From Rhodococcus sp. HM1 (lineage in GTDB: Bacteria; Actinomycetota; Actinomycetes; Mycobacteriales; Mycobacteriaceae): a stretch of 64,000 nt of DNA. Below the pieces are notes generated by a model. It made no database searches, had not been told where the DNA came from, and saw nothing but the letters and a program-made list of their open reading frames with translations. A program made the position numbers and the translations under genes. The DNA lies in assembly GCF_023218075.1 (NCBI RefSeq), contig NZ_JALPTB010000003.1, positions 62,001 through 126,000 of the forward strand. Reading direction: 5' to 3'. This document shows positions 8,895 through 16,513 of the stretch, one piece after another. Within the stretch, counting starts at the first letter, position 1. Each line of letters begins with the position of its first letter.

Positions 8895-9521
8895 TCAGTC
8901 CGGATCGGCGTTCAGGATCCGATCGACGATCGAGCGAGCGGTCTCGGCGGCGCGCGGATCGTCAAGGCGCAGTGCGGTGTTGGTGGCCGCGAGGACGGCA
9001 TCGATCTCGAACGCGACCTCGTCCGGGTCGCGATCCGGGACGGTGCCGTCCTCGCGCGCGTGCCGGTACTCGCCGGCCAGCAGGTCCAGCCAGTCGCGGC
9101 GGTCGCGGGCGAGTGCGTCGCGGACCGGTCCGGGGCGGCTGTCGAACTCGGCGATCGTGGCGGCGCGGAAGCATCCGCCCGGAAACGCCGGTTCGATCGC
9201 GTAGTCGAGCCACCGGTCGATCAGGGCGCGGAGTCGCGGAACTCCCGCGGGTTCGCGCAGGGCGGGCCGGACGATCCGTTCGACGAACACCTCCCTGGCC
9301 GCGTCGACGGCGGCCACCTGCAGGTTCTCCTTGCTGCCGAACAGTGTCGCGACCCCGCTCTTGCTGAGGCCGAGGTCGGTCGCGAGGCGTCCGATGCTCA
9401 CCCCGTTGAGGCCCTCGACCGATGCCACGTCCACCGCGTGCCGGGTGATGGTCGCGCGGGTGCGTGCGCCCTTGAGCAGTCGCAGGTCGGACGTCGATGC
9501 GGGTTCCGTCACGCGAATCAT
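8895..9521 (-). CDS. TetR family transcriptional regulator
   Basis: A 208-residue regulator. The helix-turn-helix at about residues 22-70 is clear: ARTRATITRHAVDVASVEG, then VSIGRLATDLGLSKSGVATLFGSKENLQ. The C-terminal domain contains PGGCFRAATIAEFDSRPGP, a pattern found in TetR proteins related to the YdeS/AefR-like group. It is divergent from the SGNH hydrolase gene, and two 15-bp direct repeats lie in the shared 94-bp region, so regulation of both genes is likely. Confidence 0.9.
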   Translation of the reverse strand: MIRVTEPASTSDLRLLKGARTRATITRHAVDVASVEGLNGVSIGRLATDLGLSKSGVATLFGSKENLQVAAVDAAREVFVERIVRPALREPAGVPRLRALIDRWLDYAIEPAFPGGCFRAATIAEFDSRPGPVRDALARDRRDWLDLLAGEYRHAREDGTVPDRDPDEVAFEIDAVLAATNTALRLDDPRAAETARSIVDRILNADPD

Positions 9522-9544
9522 CCTCTCACGTCTTGCCGAAGTAG

Positions 9545-9583
9545 ACGAACGGTCGTACTGTCATATGCACGAACGATCGTACT
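9545..9583. promoter_or_regulatory. Paired operator-like repeats between TetR and SGNH genes
   Basis: ACGAACGGTCGTACT (9545-9559) and ACGAACGATCGTACT (9569-9583) are direct repeats with one mismatch, starting 24 bp apart. Each is also a dyad, ACGA-N4-TCGT. Their position between divergent promoters fits a two-dimer TetR operator. No experiment is implied. Confidence 0.6.
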
Positions 9584-9615
9584 CCCTTCTTCAGTCGAGA
9601 CCCGGAGGGTCAGCC

Positions 9616-10323
9616 ATGACGAACTCGATCTCCCGAACCGTCCCTGCCTCGCCCTGGACCGAGGCGACGGACCCGATGTGCCTGCCCGCAGCGACGCAAG
9701 CGGCACTCCTCGCCGACGCCCCCTGGTCGAGATACGCCGTGATGGGCGACTCGATCGCCGAGGGCATCGGCGATCCCAGCCCCGGATACGCGACCTCACC
9801 GTGGGCCGATCGGGTCGCGGCCGCGCTGCGCGCCACCCATCCGGACCTGGCGTATCTCAACACCGGGCGCCTGGGCGCCACCAGCGGGCAGGTGGTGGCG
9901 ACGCAGCTGTCACCCGTGCTGGACTTCGCGCCCGATCTGATCCACATCACGTGCGGTTCCAACGACCTGTGGTCCGCCCGTCCGGACCTGCGGCGCACCG
10001 CCGACAATCTCGAGTCGCTGTTCGCGGCGGCTCACGACACCGGTGCCACCGTCACCACGCTCACCCTGGCGGACGCGTTCGTCGGCGACGACATGCTCGC
10101 GCTCCGCGACGGCGTCATGGCGGTGAACGACCTGGTCCGCACGCTCGCCGCCGAGTACGACGCGGTGCTGCTGGATCTGTGGCAGCACCCGCTGCGACTG
10201 CGGCCGGAACTGCTCAGCGCCGACCGGATCCACTTCACGATGACCGGGCACGCGGTGCTGGCCACCGAAATGGTCCGGGCGCTGCACGCGAGGATGTCGC
10301 AGTCCGTCAACCCGCTTCGGTAG
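9616..10323 (+). CDS. SGNH/GDSL-type hydrolase
   Basis: A 235-residue esterase or lipase of the SGNH superfamily. Block I GDSIAEGIGDP supplies the nucleophilic serine near residue 44, block II glycine is in NTGRLGATSG, block III reads CGSNDLW, and block V DRIHFTMTGH supplies the Asp-His pair. No signal peptide is present, so it should be cytoplasmic. ATG at 9616 has a GGAGG site seven bases upstream. Its 3' end overlaps the convergent YrhK-like gene by 17 bp. The substrate is unknown; the divergent TetR gene probably controls it. Confidence 0.9.
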   Translation: MTNSISRTVPASPWTEATDPMCLPAATQAALLADAPWSRYAVMGDSIAEGIGDPSPGYATSPWADRVAAALRATHPDLAYLNTGRLGATSGQVVATQLSPVLDFAPDLIHITCGSNDLWSARPDLRRTADNLESLFAAAHDTGATVTTLTLADAFVGDDMLALRDGVMAVNDLVRTLAAEYDAVLLDLWQHPLRLRPELLSADRIHFTMTGHAVLATEMVRALHARMSQSVNPLR

Positions 10324-10972
10324 CGGACCGATCGCGGTGGGGCAGCGAGAGCAGCGCGGAGACCAGGAAGCACAGGGCACCGACGAATGTCCCTGCGTTG
10401 GCCCAGAAGTCGCTGGCCTCGGCGCCGCTGGAGGTGATGAACGCACCGGCCGCGGAGATCCCGAACGCGATGCATCCGACCAGATTCACCCACACGGCCC
10501 ATCCGTCGCGACCGCGCGGTGCCCAGGTGCGCGTACCTTCCTGGTACACGCGGAACGCCAGTGCGCCGCTGATCAGGAATGCCACCGATCCCGCCGCATC
10601 GGGTCGCCACACGAGGTGCCGCTCCTCGGTGACGTCGTACGACTGGAGGGCGGCAGCGGTACTGACGTTGAACAGCACCGTCCCCACGCTCTGTACGGCA
10701 GCCGACAGCCATTCGGCTCGGAGCAGGGGTTCCCCGTCGGTCTCCGTCGTCATGGGCCCGCTGCGCAGAAGCTGGATCAACCCCGCGGCGGTGAAGAACC
10801 ATGCTCCGACGAAGAAGAAGGCGTTGGCGCGCGAATTACCGAGGAGACCGGCGAGCACGGGTGCGGATCCGATTGCGAAGCAGGCCGATCCGATGACGAA
10901 CCCCCAGCACTGCTTCCGCAGCGTCGGCCGCACGTGGATTCCGGGATGCGCAGCGGGCGGAACGTTGTCCAT
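10307..10972 (-). CDS. YrhK-like four/five-helix membrane protein, copy 1
   Basis: A 221-residue membrane protein with hydrophobic stretches near residues 24-45, 50-70, 88-108, 126-142, 162-180 and 190-210. It shares the near-identical block KQCWGFVIGSACFAIGSAP and overall layout with the protein at 14246-14938, so the two are paralogs in one gene cluster. The repeated GSxxFxxGS and NxxGTxxFxxS patterns recall the YrhK domain; I assign that with reservation. A GGAGG ribosome site precedes the ATG. It is the last gene of the minus-strand glutamate-decarboxylase island and follows a remnant of yhgE. Confidence 0.75.
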   Translation of the reverse strand: MDNVPPAAHPGIHVRPTLRKQCWGFVIGSACFAIGSAPVLAGLLGNSRANAFFFVGAWFFTAAGLIQLLRSGPMTTETDGEPLLRAEWLSAAVQSVGTVLFNVSTAAALQSYDVTEERHLVWRPDAAGSVAFLISGALAFRVYQEGTRTWAPRGRDGWAVWVNLVGCIAFGISAAGAFITSSGAEASDFWANAGTFVGALCFLVSALLSLPHRDRSATEAG

Positions 10973-11007
10973 GGCAACCTCCGGTCGACGTCACCGCCGG
11001 ATGGACG

Positions 11008-11057
11008 ATGGCGGTCGGGTAGAGACGGTCCATCGAGTATCGCCGGTGCTGTCGCCG
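11008..11057 (-). pseudogene. Remnant of the yhgE/pip 3' end
   Basis: On the minus strand this stretch encodes RRYSMDRLYPTAIV, matching the C-terminus of the YhgE/Pip gene at 16514-18475 (RQYTMDRLYPTVVV). A 19-base block is identical in both places (11017-11035 and 16530-16548), with weaker similarity on both sides. The stop codon of the parent is lost here. It lies directly upstream of the first YrhK-like gene and marks a past duplication of a yhgE-yrhK segment. Confidence 0.75.
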
Positions 11058-11089
11058 CACGGTTGTCCTATGAAAGGCAGGGTCGACCG

Positions 11090-11105
11090 GCTCGGACGTC
11101 CGAGC
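11090..11105 (-). terminator. Perfect 16-bp palindrome after the DHA2 transporter gene
   Basis: GCTCGGACGTCCGAGC is a perfect palindrome beginning nine bases past the transporter stop codon. It could form a short stem in the transcript and act as a weak terminator, or be a protein-binding site. No T-run follows. Confidence 0.35.
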
Positions 11106-11114
11106 GGATTCGAC

Positions 11115-12767
11115 TCATTCGGTTGTGGTCGGACGCGCTTCCCCGTGCCGGACGATCCGTGACGGCAGGTTTCGGAATGCGACGATCGGCGCAAGGGTCA
11201 GAACTGCCAGGGTGAACAGCGCTGCCCGCAGTGCCACGAGCCGGGCTTCGATATTGACCTCGACGGCGCCGCCGATGTCGGCAGAGTCGAAGCCCAGTTC
11301 ACCGAGCCGGACCGCGAGGTCGTCGTTGTCGACGAAACCGACCGACGAGGGCGTCAGGTCCAGTACCGTCAGCCGTCCGAGTTCCGGGTTCTTCGTCACC
11401 AGTGCGGCCGCCGCCTGCGCCAGCGTGGTCAACAGGATCGCCCCGCTGATCGCGGTGCCTGCCGAGATGCCGAGGAAGTCCGCGACCCCTCGCGCGCTGC
11501 CCACCTCACCGGACAGTTCCGGGGGCGCCGATTCCATCAGCGTCGCGCTGCCCGCACTCAGACCCGCTCCCAGGCCGAGACCGACGAGGATCTCCGCGAC
11601 CAACGTCCACACGCCCGTCCACGGATTCGACACTGTCAGTGCCAGCAGCGCCGCCCCGCACGCCGAGACGAGGTGTGCGGCGATGAGCAGGGTCCGAGGC
11701 GGCAGCCTCCGCATCAGCACCGGGGTCGACATCGCCGACAGGAGGGCGGCGATCGAGACCGGCAGGATCATGATCGCGGACGACAACGGACTCTTGCCGA
11801 GCACGATCTGCGTGTACAGGGGCAACAGGTAGCTGGTGCCGGCCATCAGAAGATTGATGGCGAGGAGACCGATCAGGCAGGCCCGGGCCGTGGGCGTCGA
11901 CAGGACCGCCGGATCGAGCAGAGGCGCTCGGCCGGACCCGGACAGCCGGCGCTGCCGTGACAGGAAGGCATGCAGGGCGAGCACACCGAGCACGAGCAGC
12001 AGTGGCACCGGGGAGATGCCGGCGAGGCTGAGGGGCGCCGCGTCGCGCGCTACGAGCAGTCCCCACTCTCCGGCCTGGTTGATGCCGATCACCAGTAGCA
12101 GCACGCCCGTTGCGGACAGTGCGATCGACGGGACGTCGAGACGCCCGGTTGCATCGCTACTCGGCAGGTGGGTGCGGAGCGCGATCAGGAGTGCCACGGC
12201 CAGTGCGATGAGCAGAAGGAGGAACGGGGCTCGCCACCCCCAGGTTTGCACGAGCGCGCCGCCGACGAGCAGTGCCAGTGCCGCAGCGATGCCTGCCGTC
12301 CCCGCCTGGACGGACACCGCGAACGTGCGCCGGGCACCGCTGTACGCCTGCCCGAGGATTGCCAGTGCGTTCGGGATCAGAAGTGCGCCAACGAGTCCGG
12401 CGACTGTCTCGCCCGCGATCAGCATCCGGGGAGTGACGGCAGTGAAGCCCACGAGCATCCCCACGGCGTAGACACCGAGACCGAGCAGCTGAGTTCGGGC
12501 CGGGCCGAGGAGCCTGCTGATCTTTCCGCCCGTGACGGTGAATGCCGTGACCATCAGGGCATACGCCACAATCGCGAGCTGTACCTGGGAGACGGTGGCT
12601 CCGAGATCGGCGACGACCCGCCCGATCGCGGTCGACAGGACCGTGGCGTTGAAGACCACGATCAGGCCGGTGACGCAGACGAGGACCAGCGGTAGCCAGT
12701 CGGCCGGTTCGGCCGGTTCCGGTGTGTTCGCGGAGGTGTCGCGTCGGGTGGGTTCGTCTGTGTCCAT
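11115..12767 (-). CDS. MFS transporter, DHA2 (14-TM drug exporter) type
   Basis: A 550-residue, highly hydrophobic protein of the DHA2 branch, proton-driven exporters with 14 membrane helices. The first helix region NATVLSTAIGRVVADLG and the second TAFTVTGGKISRLLGPAR (motif A-like) are visible, and the last helix is followed by a charged tail. A large extracytoplasmic loop (residues about 475-515, GRLTVLDLTPSSVGFVDND) precedes the last helix, as in EmrB/LfrA relatives. ATG at 12767 is preferred over an upstream in-frame start at 12872 because of the TM alignment and a purine-rich site. In this island it might export GABA or another small molecule, which is only inference. Confidence 0.85.
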   Translation of the reverse strand: MDTDEPTRRDTSANTPEPAEPADWLPLVLVCVTGLIVVFNATVLSTAIGRVVADLGATVSQVQLAIVAYALMVTAFTVTGGKISRLLGPARTQLLGLGVYAVGMLVGFTAVTPRMLIAGETVAGLVGALLIPNALAILGQAYSGARRTFAVSVQAGTAGIAAALALLVGGALVQTWGWRAPFLLLLIALAVALLIALRTHLPSSDATGRLDVPSIALSATGVLLLVIGINQAGEWGLLVARDAAPLSLAGISPVPLLLVLGVLALHAFLSRQRRLSGSGRAPLLDPAVLSTPTARACLIGLLAINLLMAGTSYLLPLYTQIVLGKSPLSSAIMILPVSIAALLSAMSTPVLMRRLPPRTLLIAAHLVSACGAALLALTVSNPWTGVWTLVAEILVGLGLGAGLSAGSATLMESAPPELSGEVGSARGVADFLGISAGTAISGAILLTTLAQAAAALVTKNPELGRLTVLDLTPSSVGFVDNDDLAVRLGELGFDSADIGGAVEVNIEARLVALRAALFTLAVLTLAPIVAFRNLPSRIVRHGEARPTTTE

Positions 12768-12868
12768 GATGACCTCGCTCGTTCGAAGAGATGATGTCGG
12801 GGAAGCTCGAGTGGACGGCCAGTCGGTGGTGTCGCCGTCGAGTGCTCGGTGATTCGATCGGCGGTCGC

Positions 12869-13324
12869 TCACGGGGTGCCCGGAGGTATCGAGGTGGTGT
12901 CTGTCGTCGTGGTGCCGGAGGACGGCGGATCGCCGGGCTCGGTCCCGCCGACAGTCGGTTGAGGTGTTGTGGCCGAGCCGGTTTCGGGCTCGGTTCCGGC
13001 GTTCGGGGTCGGCGTGACAACCTCACTGGTGGCGACCGGGGGAGTATCGAGCCGCAGGGAGGACGTGGCGGTGGGGAGCACCGAGGTCGTCGGTACCGGC
13101 ATGTCGGTGGTCGTCGCCGGGACGGGAGGCGGTACCGCGGTCTGCCGGTCGAGTTCGGCGTAGTACGCGGCGCGCTGCCAGTACAGCAGGAGTGAGGCGG
13201 TGAACACGACCACGAGCAGGACCGTCGTGGTTCGTGCGCGACCGCCGAACAGATACCGCGGCACACCGATTCGGCGGGGTGCTCCTGCGGCCCGTGCGTT
13301 GCGGGCCCGATCGTCGGGTGTCAT
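12869..13324 (-). CDS. Single-pass Thr/Pro-rich membrane-anchored protein
   Basis: A 151-residue protein with one membrane helix at about residues 33-50 (TTTVLLVVVFTASLLLYW) after a basic, arginine-rich cytoplasmic part, so the C-terminus should be outside. The outer part is a low-complexity Thr/Pro/Ser stretch rich in TTT and PTP, typical of cell-wall-spanning tails. No conserved domain was recognised. Its ATG overlaps the mscS stop by four bases (ATGA), so translational coupling to the channel gene is likely; a role as an accessory or wall anchor of the channel is conceivable. Confidence 0.75.
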   Translation of the reverse strand: MTPDDRARNARAAGAPRRIGVPRYLFGGRARTTTVLLVVVFTASLLLYWQRAAYYAELDRQTAVPPPVPATTTDMPVPTTSVLPTATSSLRLDTPPVATSEVVTPTPNAGTEPETGSATTPQPTVGGTEPGDPPSSGTTTTDTTSIPPGTP

Positions 13325-14238
13325 GCGCCGGTTCTCTGCTCGGCCGGCACCTCGGGGGCGGCGGGGTGGGTGATCGTGCTGGGGGAGAGGGTGATATCGG
13401 CCTCTCCGAACGCGTGGGTGATGCGGAGACGCAGATCGCGGTCGACCTCGAACTGTTTGCCGGGCAGGGTTCGCGCCCCCATCCGCACGGTCATGGTCTC
13501 GATCCCGATCGAGGTCAGTCCGTGGACGGTGGGCTCGTCGAGAAGCAGGGGACCGATGGACGGGTCGTGATACGCCTCGTGGCCCACCCGATCGAGGAAC
13601 GAGTTCACCCGCGTCATGTCCACACCCACCGGGACCGGGATGTCGACGACAGCTCGGGCCCAGTCCCGAGACAGGTTGACGGCCTTGATGATCTGCCCGT
13701 TGGGGACGGTGACGAGTTCACCGTCGGTGGAACGCAACTGGGTGATGCGCAGGGTCACATCCTCGACGGTGCCGTCCGCAGGCACGCTCGAACCGGAGAC
13801 ACCGAGGCTGACGAGGTCACCGAAACCGTACTGCTTCTCGGTGATGATGAAGAAGCCGGCGAGCAGGTCCTGCACGATTCGCTGGGCTCCGAATCCCAGT
13901 GCTGCACCGATGATCGTGGCCGGGGCCACGATGCCCGCGACAGGTAGACCGAGATTGCGGAGAACCCCGACCGCCGCGACGATGTAGATGATCGAGTACA
14001 GGATCCACGCGATCACCTGGGCGACGGAATGCCGGTGCTTGGCGGATTCGGTTCGTACCAGTGCGTCGGACTCTTCGAAGGCGTCGTCGATGCGCCGGGT
14101 GACCCGTCCGATGGACCACTGGACGAAGCGGGCCGTGATCAACGCACCCGTCACCCAGAGGACGATGCTCAACCCGTGGAGCGACAGCCACCGCACCAAT
14201 TGGTCGATCCCGACGACGGGAGCCGGGCTCGGTGACAT
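13321..14238 (-). CDS. Small-conductance mechanosensitive channel, MscS family
   Basis: A 305-residue MscS-type channel with three N-terminal membrane helices (about 19-38, 75-95, 100-130). The pore helix and its exit show GAALGFGAQRIVQDLLAGFFIITEKQ, the core MscS signature, and VTVPNGQI marks the beta domain. A cytoplasmic alpha-beta domain follows. Members release small solutes when membrane tension rises; in Corynebacterium the relative MscCG exports glutamate. Here it sits seven bases after a YrhK-like gene and overlaps the Thr/Pro-rich gene, in the operon that carries glutamate decarboxylase. It is shorter than MscCG and lacks its long C-terminal extension. Confidence 0.92.
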   Translation of the reverse strand: MSPSPAPVVGIDQLVRWLSLHGLSIVLWVTGALITARFVQWSIGRVTRRIDDAFEESDALVRTESAKHRHSVAQVIAWILYSIIYIVAAVGVLRNLGLPVAGIVAPATIIGAALGFGAQRIVQDLLAGFFIITEKQYGFGDLVSLGVSGSSVPADGTVEDVTLRITQLRSTDGELVTVPNGQIIKAVNLSRDWARAVVDIPVPVGVDMTRVNSFLDRVGHEAYHDPSIGPLLLDEPTVHGLTSIGIETMTVRMGARTLPGKQFEVDRDLRLRITHAFGEADITLSPSTITHPAAPEVPAEQRTGA

Positions 14239-14245
14239 CGTGGAC

Positions 14246-14938
14246 CTACCCGGCCGGTTCGGCCGTCACCGGATCGGCCGGTGCGAGATTCGTCGTGCTG
14301 CTCCGCGGCAAGGAGAGCAGTGCCGCGACGAGGAAGCACAATGCACCGGCGAACGTGCCCGCGTTCGACCAGAAGTCGCTCTCGGCGGTCCCGGCCGCGG
14401 TGATGTACGCGCCGACCGCGGAGATCCCGAACGCGACGGATCCCGCCATGTTGATCCACATGGCCCACCAGTCCCGGGATCCTGGCTCCCACATCCGCGC
14501 CACGTGCGAATAGGCGATGACGGCGAGGACGCCGCTGAGCAGGAACGCCACCGAACCGGCAGCGTCGGGGTTCCACACGAAGTGCTTCTCCGCGGCGATG
14601 GTGTGGGCGCGCAACGCCGCCCCGGTACTCACGTTGAACAGCAGCGTGCCGAAGAACTGCACTGCCGACGACAGCCATTCGGCCCGGACCAGCTGTGCGC
14701 CGTCGACGTCCGTCGTCATGGGTCCGCTGAGCAGCAGCTGGATCAGCGCAGCGGCGGTGAAGAACCAGGATCCGACGAAGAACACCAGGTTGGCGCCGGC
14801 GGAGCCGAGCAGGCCGGTGAGCCCGGGTGCGGAACCGATCGCGAAGCAGGCCGATCCGATGACGAATCCCCAGCACTGCTTCGGCAGAGTCGGCCGTACG
14901 TGGAATCCCGGACGTCCGGTGGGCGTGAGAATCTGCAT
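14246..14938 (-). CDS. YrhK-like membrane protein, copy 2
   Basis: A 230-residue paralog of the protein at 10307-10972; the blocks KQCWGFVIGSACFAIGSAP, SGPMTT, RAEWLS and FWSNAGTFAGALCFLV are shared. It has about six hydrophobic segments and a short charged tail ending DPVTAEPAG. The ATG at 14938 has a GAGG-containing site (acgaggttcc). It lies between gadB and mscS, with a strong hairpin before it, and is separated from mscS by seven bases. Function unknown; the duplicated state within one operon is unusual. Confidence 0.75.
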   Translation of the reverse strand: MQILTPTGRPGFHVRPTLPKQCWGFVIGSACFAIGSAPGLTGLLGSAGANLVFFVGSWFFTAAALIQLLLSGPMTTDVDGAQLVRAEWLSSAVQFFGTLLFNVSTGAALRAHTIAAEKHFVWNPDAAGSVAFLLSGVLAVIAYSHVARMWEPGSRDWWAMWINMAGSVAFGISAVGAYITAAGTAESDFWSNAGTFAGALCFLVAALLSLPRSSTTNLAPADPVTAEPAG

Positions 14939-14960
14939 CTGGAACCTCGTGATGACGAGC

Positions 14961-14995
14961 GGGTGCGCTGCCGGCGCCGGGCCGGCAACGCACCC
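14961..14995 (-). terminator. Hairpin between gadB and YrhK-like copy 2
   Basis: GGGTGCG-C-TGCCGGC, loop GCCGG, GCCGGCA-A-CGCACCC: two perfect 7-bp stem parts separated by one mismatch. It begins 15 bases past the gadB stop and ends 23 bases before the next ATG. It may terminate part of the transcripts or protect the upstream mRNA. There is no T-run on either side. Confidence 0.55.
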
Positions 14996-15009
14996 GGTGA
15001 TCGGATCCG

Positions 15010-16428
15010 TCAGTGGTGGAAGTGCGGGCCCTGCCCCGCACCCGGCATCGGCGACGTGAGCCCGTCGAGGAATTCGACCTCGGTACGGATGTCGTCGATT
15101 AGGGAGTTCGCCAGATCGAAGCTCAGCCCGTTGCGAACCACGATGCGTTGGACCGTGGCATCGGTGAGGTCGTCGGGCATCGGGTACGCCGGGACGAGCC
15201 AGCCCTTCTGCCGCAACCGGTCCGACAGATGGTAGAGGTTCCAGTTCTCGGTGTGGCCCGGTTTCATCCGCCACGCGAAGACCGGGATGTCGGAGCCGTC
15301 GTTCCACAGCTCGAACGCGTCGAACTCGTCGATCTTCCGGGCGAGGAACTGCGCGATGTCAAGCGAATTCTGCTGCACCCGCCGGTAGCCCTCCCAGCCC
15401 AGCCGAAGGAACATGTAGTACTGGAGCAGTACCTGCGAACCCGGCCGTGAGAAGTTCAGGGCCAGGGTGGGCATGTTTCCGCCGAGGTAACTGACGTAGA
15501 AGATCATCTGTTCCGGCAGCGCCTCGCGGTCGCGCCACACGATCCATCCGATGCCCGGGTACACCAGGCCGTACTTGTGGCCGGAGGTGTTGATCGACGC
15601 GACCCGGTCGACCCGGAAGTCCCACTCCAGATGGGGCTGGCAGAACGGTGCGATCATGGCGCCGGACGCGCCGTCCACGTGGATCTTCACATCGAGCCCG
15701 GTGTCGGCCTGGATCTTGTCCAGGGCAGCCGCGATCTGCGCGACCGGCTCGTACATTCCGGTGTAGGTGACCCCCATGATCGCGACGACACCGATGGTGT
15801 TCTCGTCGACGTACTTGTCGAGGTCGTGACCGTCGAGGACGCGGTGTTCCTCGCTGATCGGAACGTAGCGAGCCTCGACGTCCCAGTAGTTGCAGAACTT
15901 CTCCCAGCAGACCTGCACCGCACTCGACAGGATCAGGTTCGGTCTGTCGGTCGGCTTGCCCTCGGCGCGCCGGCGCGCCTCCCAGCGTCGCTTGAGCGCG
16001 AGTCCGCCGAGCATGCACGCCTCGGACGAGCCGATCGTCGACGTTCCGATCGTGTTCTCGGGGTCCGCCGCGTGCCACAGGTCGGCGAGCATCTTCCAGC
16101 AGCGTGCCTCGATCGCGGCGGTGGCCGGGTACTCGTCCTTGTCGATCATGTTCTTGTCCGCGCTCTCGGTGAACAACCGGGCCGCGTGATCGTCCATCCA
16201 GGTGCCGACGAACGTCGCGAGGTTCAGTCGCGCGTTCCCGTCGAGCATTGCCTCGTCGTGGATGATCTGATAGGCCGTCTCCGGAAGCGATTCACCTTTC
16301 GGCATACGGAATTTCGGAAGCAGGCTGGCTTCGCCGGGCCGGGTGAAGACCGGATTGAGCGCGATCGTGTCGTTCGCGTCCTCGTCCGTGTCCGTCGGGA
16401 ACAGTCCCGCACGTTCGTCCAGTGTCAT
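15010..16428 (-). CDS. gadB: Glutamate decarboxylase
   Basis: A 472-residue PLP-dependent enzyme converting L-glutamate to GABA and CO2 while using one proton, close to the 466 residues of E. coli GadB. The PLP lysine is Lys285 in INTSGHKYG; HVDGASG (Asp252) contacts the cofactor ring; SSEACMLGGLA binds phosphate. The protein ends GPHFHH; in E. coli a histidine near the C-terminus closes the active site at neutral pH, so this tail may be functional. ATG at 16428 has a GGAGGAA site directly upstream; another ATG lies 12 bases earlier. Upstream genes are yhgE and the ABC ATPase, downstream membrane genes; no GadC antiporter is nearby. Confidence 0.96.
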   Translation of the reverse strand: MTLDERAGLFPTDTDEDANDTIALNPVFTRPGEASLLPKFRMPKGESLPETAYQIIHDEAMLDGNARLNLATFVGTWMDDHAARLFTESADKNMIDKDEYPATAAIEARCWKMLADLWHAADPENTIGTSTIGSSEACMLGGLALKRRWEARRRAEGKPTDRPNLILSSAVQVCWEKFCNYWDVEARYVPISEEHRVLDGHDLDKYVDENTIGVVAIMGVTYTGMYEPVAQIAAALDKIQADTGLDVKIHVDGASGAMIAPFCQPHLEWDFRVDRVASINTSGHKYGLVYPGIGWIVWRDREALPEQMIFYVSYLGGNMPTLALNFSRPGSQVLLQYYMFLRLGWEGYRRVQQNSLDIAQFLARKIDEFDAFELWNDGSDIPVFAWRMKPGHTENWNLYHLSDRLRQKGWLVPAYPMPDDLTDATVQRIVVRNGLSFDLANSLIDDIRTEVEFLDGLTSPMPGAGQGPHFHH

Positions 16429-16478
16429 GACTTCCTCCATCGATTCGGATCTTGCGGTGTACTGCGGATGGGTGTTCG

Positions 16479-16508
16479 TCCGAGGACACGGCCGGGCCGT
16501 GCTTCGGA
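16479..16508 (-). terminator. Hairpin between yhgE and gadB
   Basis: An inner stem CACGGC-CGG-GCCGTG (16487-16501) is flanked by TCCGA and TCGGA, giving a bulged hairpin five bases past the yhgE stop. With the hairpin after gadB it brackets the decarboxylase gene and may set separate mRNA levels for it. Confidence 0.45.
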
Positions 16509-16513
16509 GCGGA

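Noticed and set aside
11008-11057. Insertion-sequence end
   Set aside because: The similarity is to the 3' end of yhgE, not to a transposase or terminal inverted repeat.
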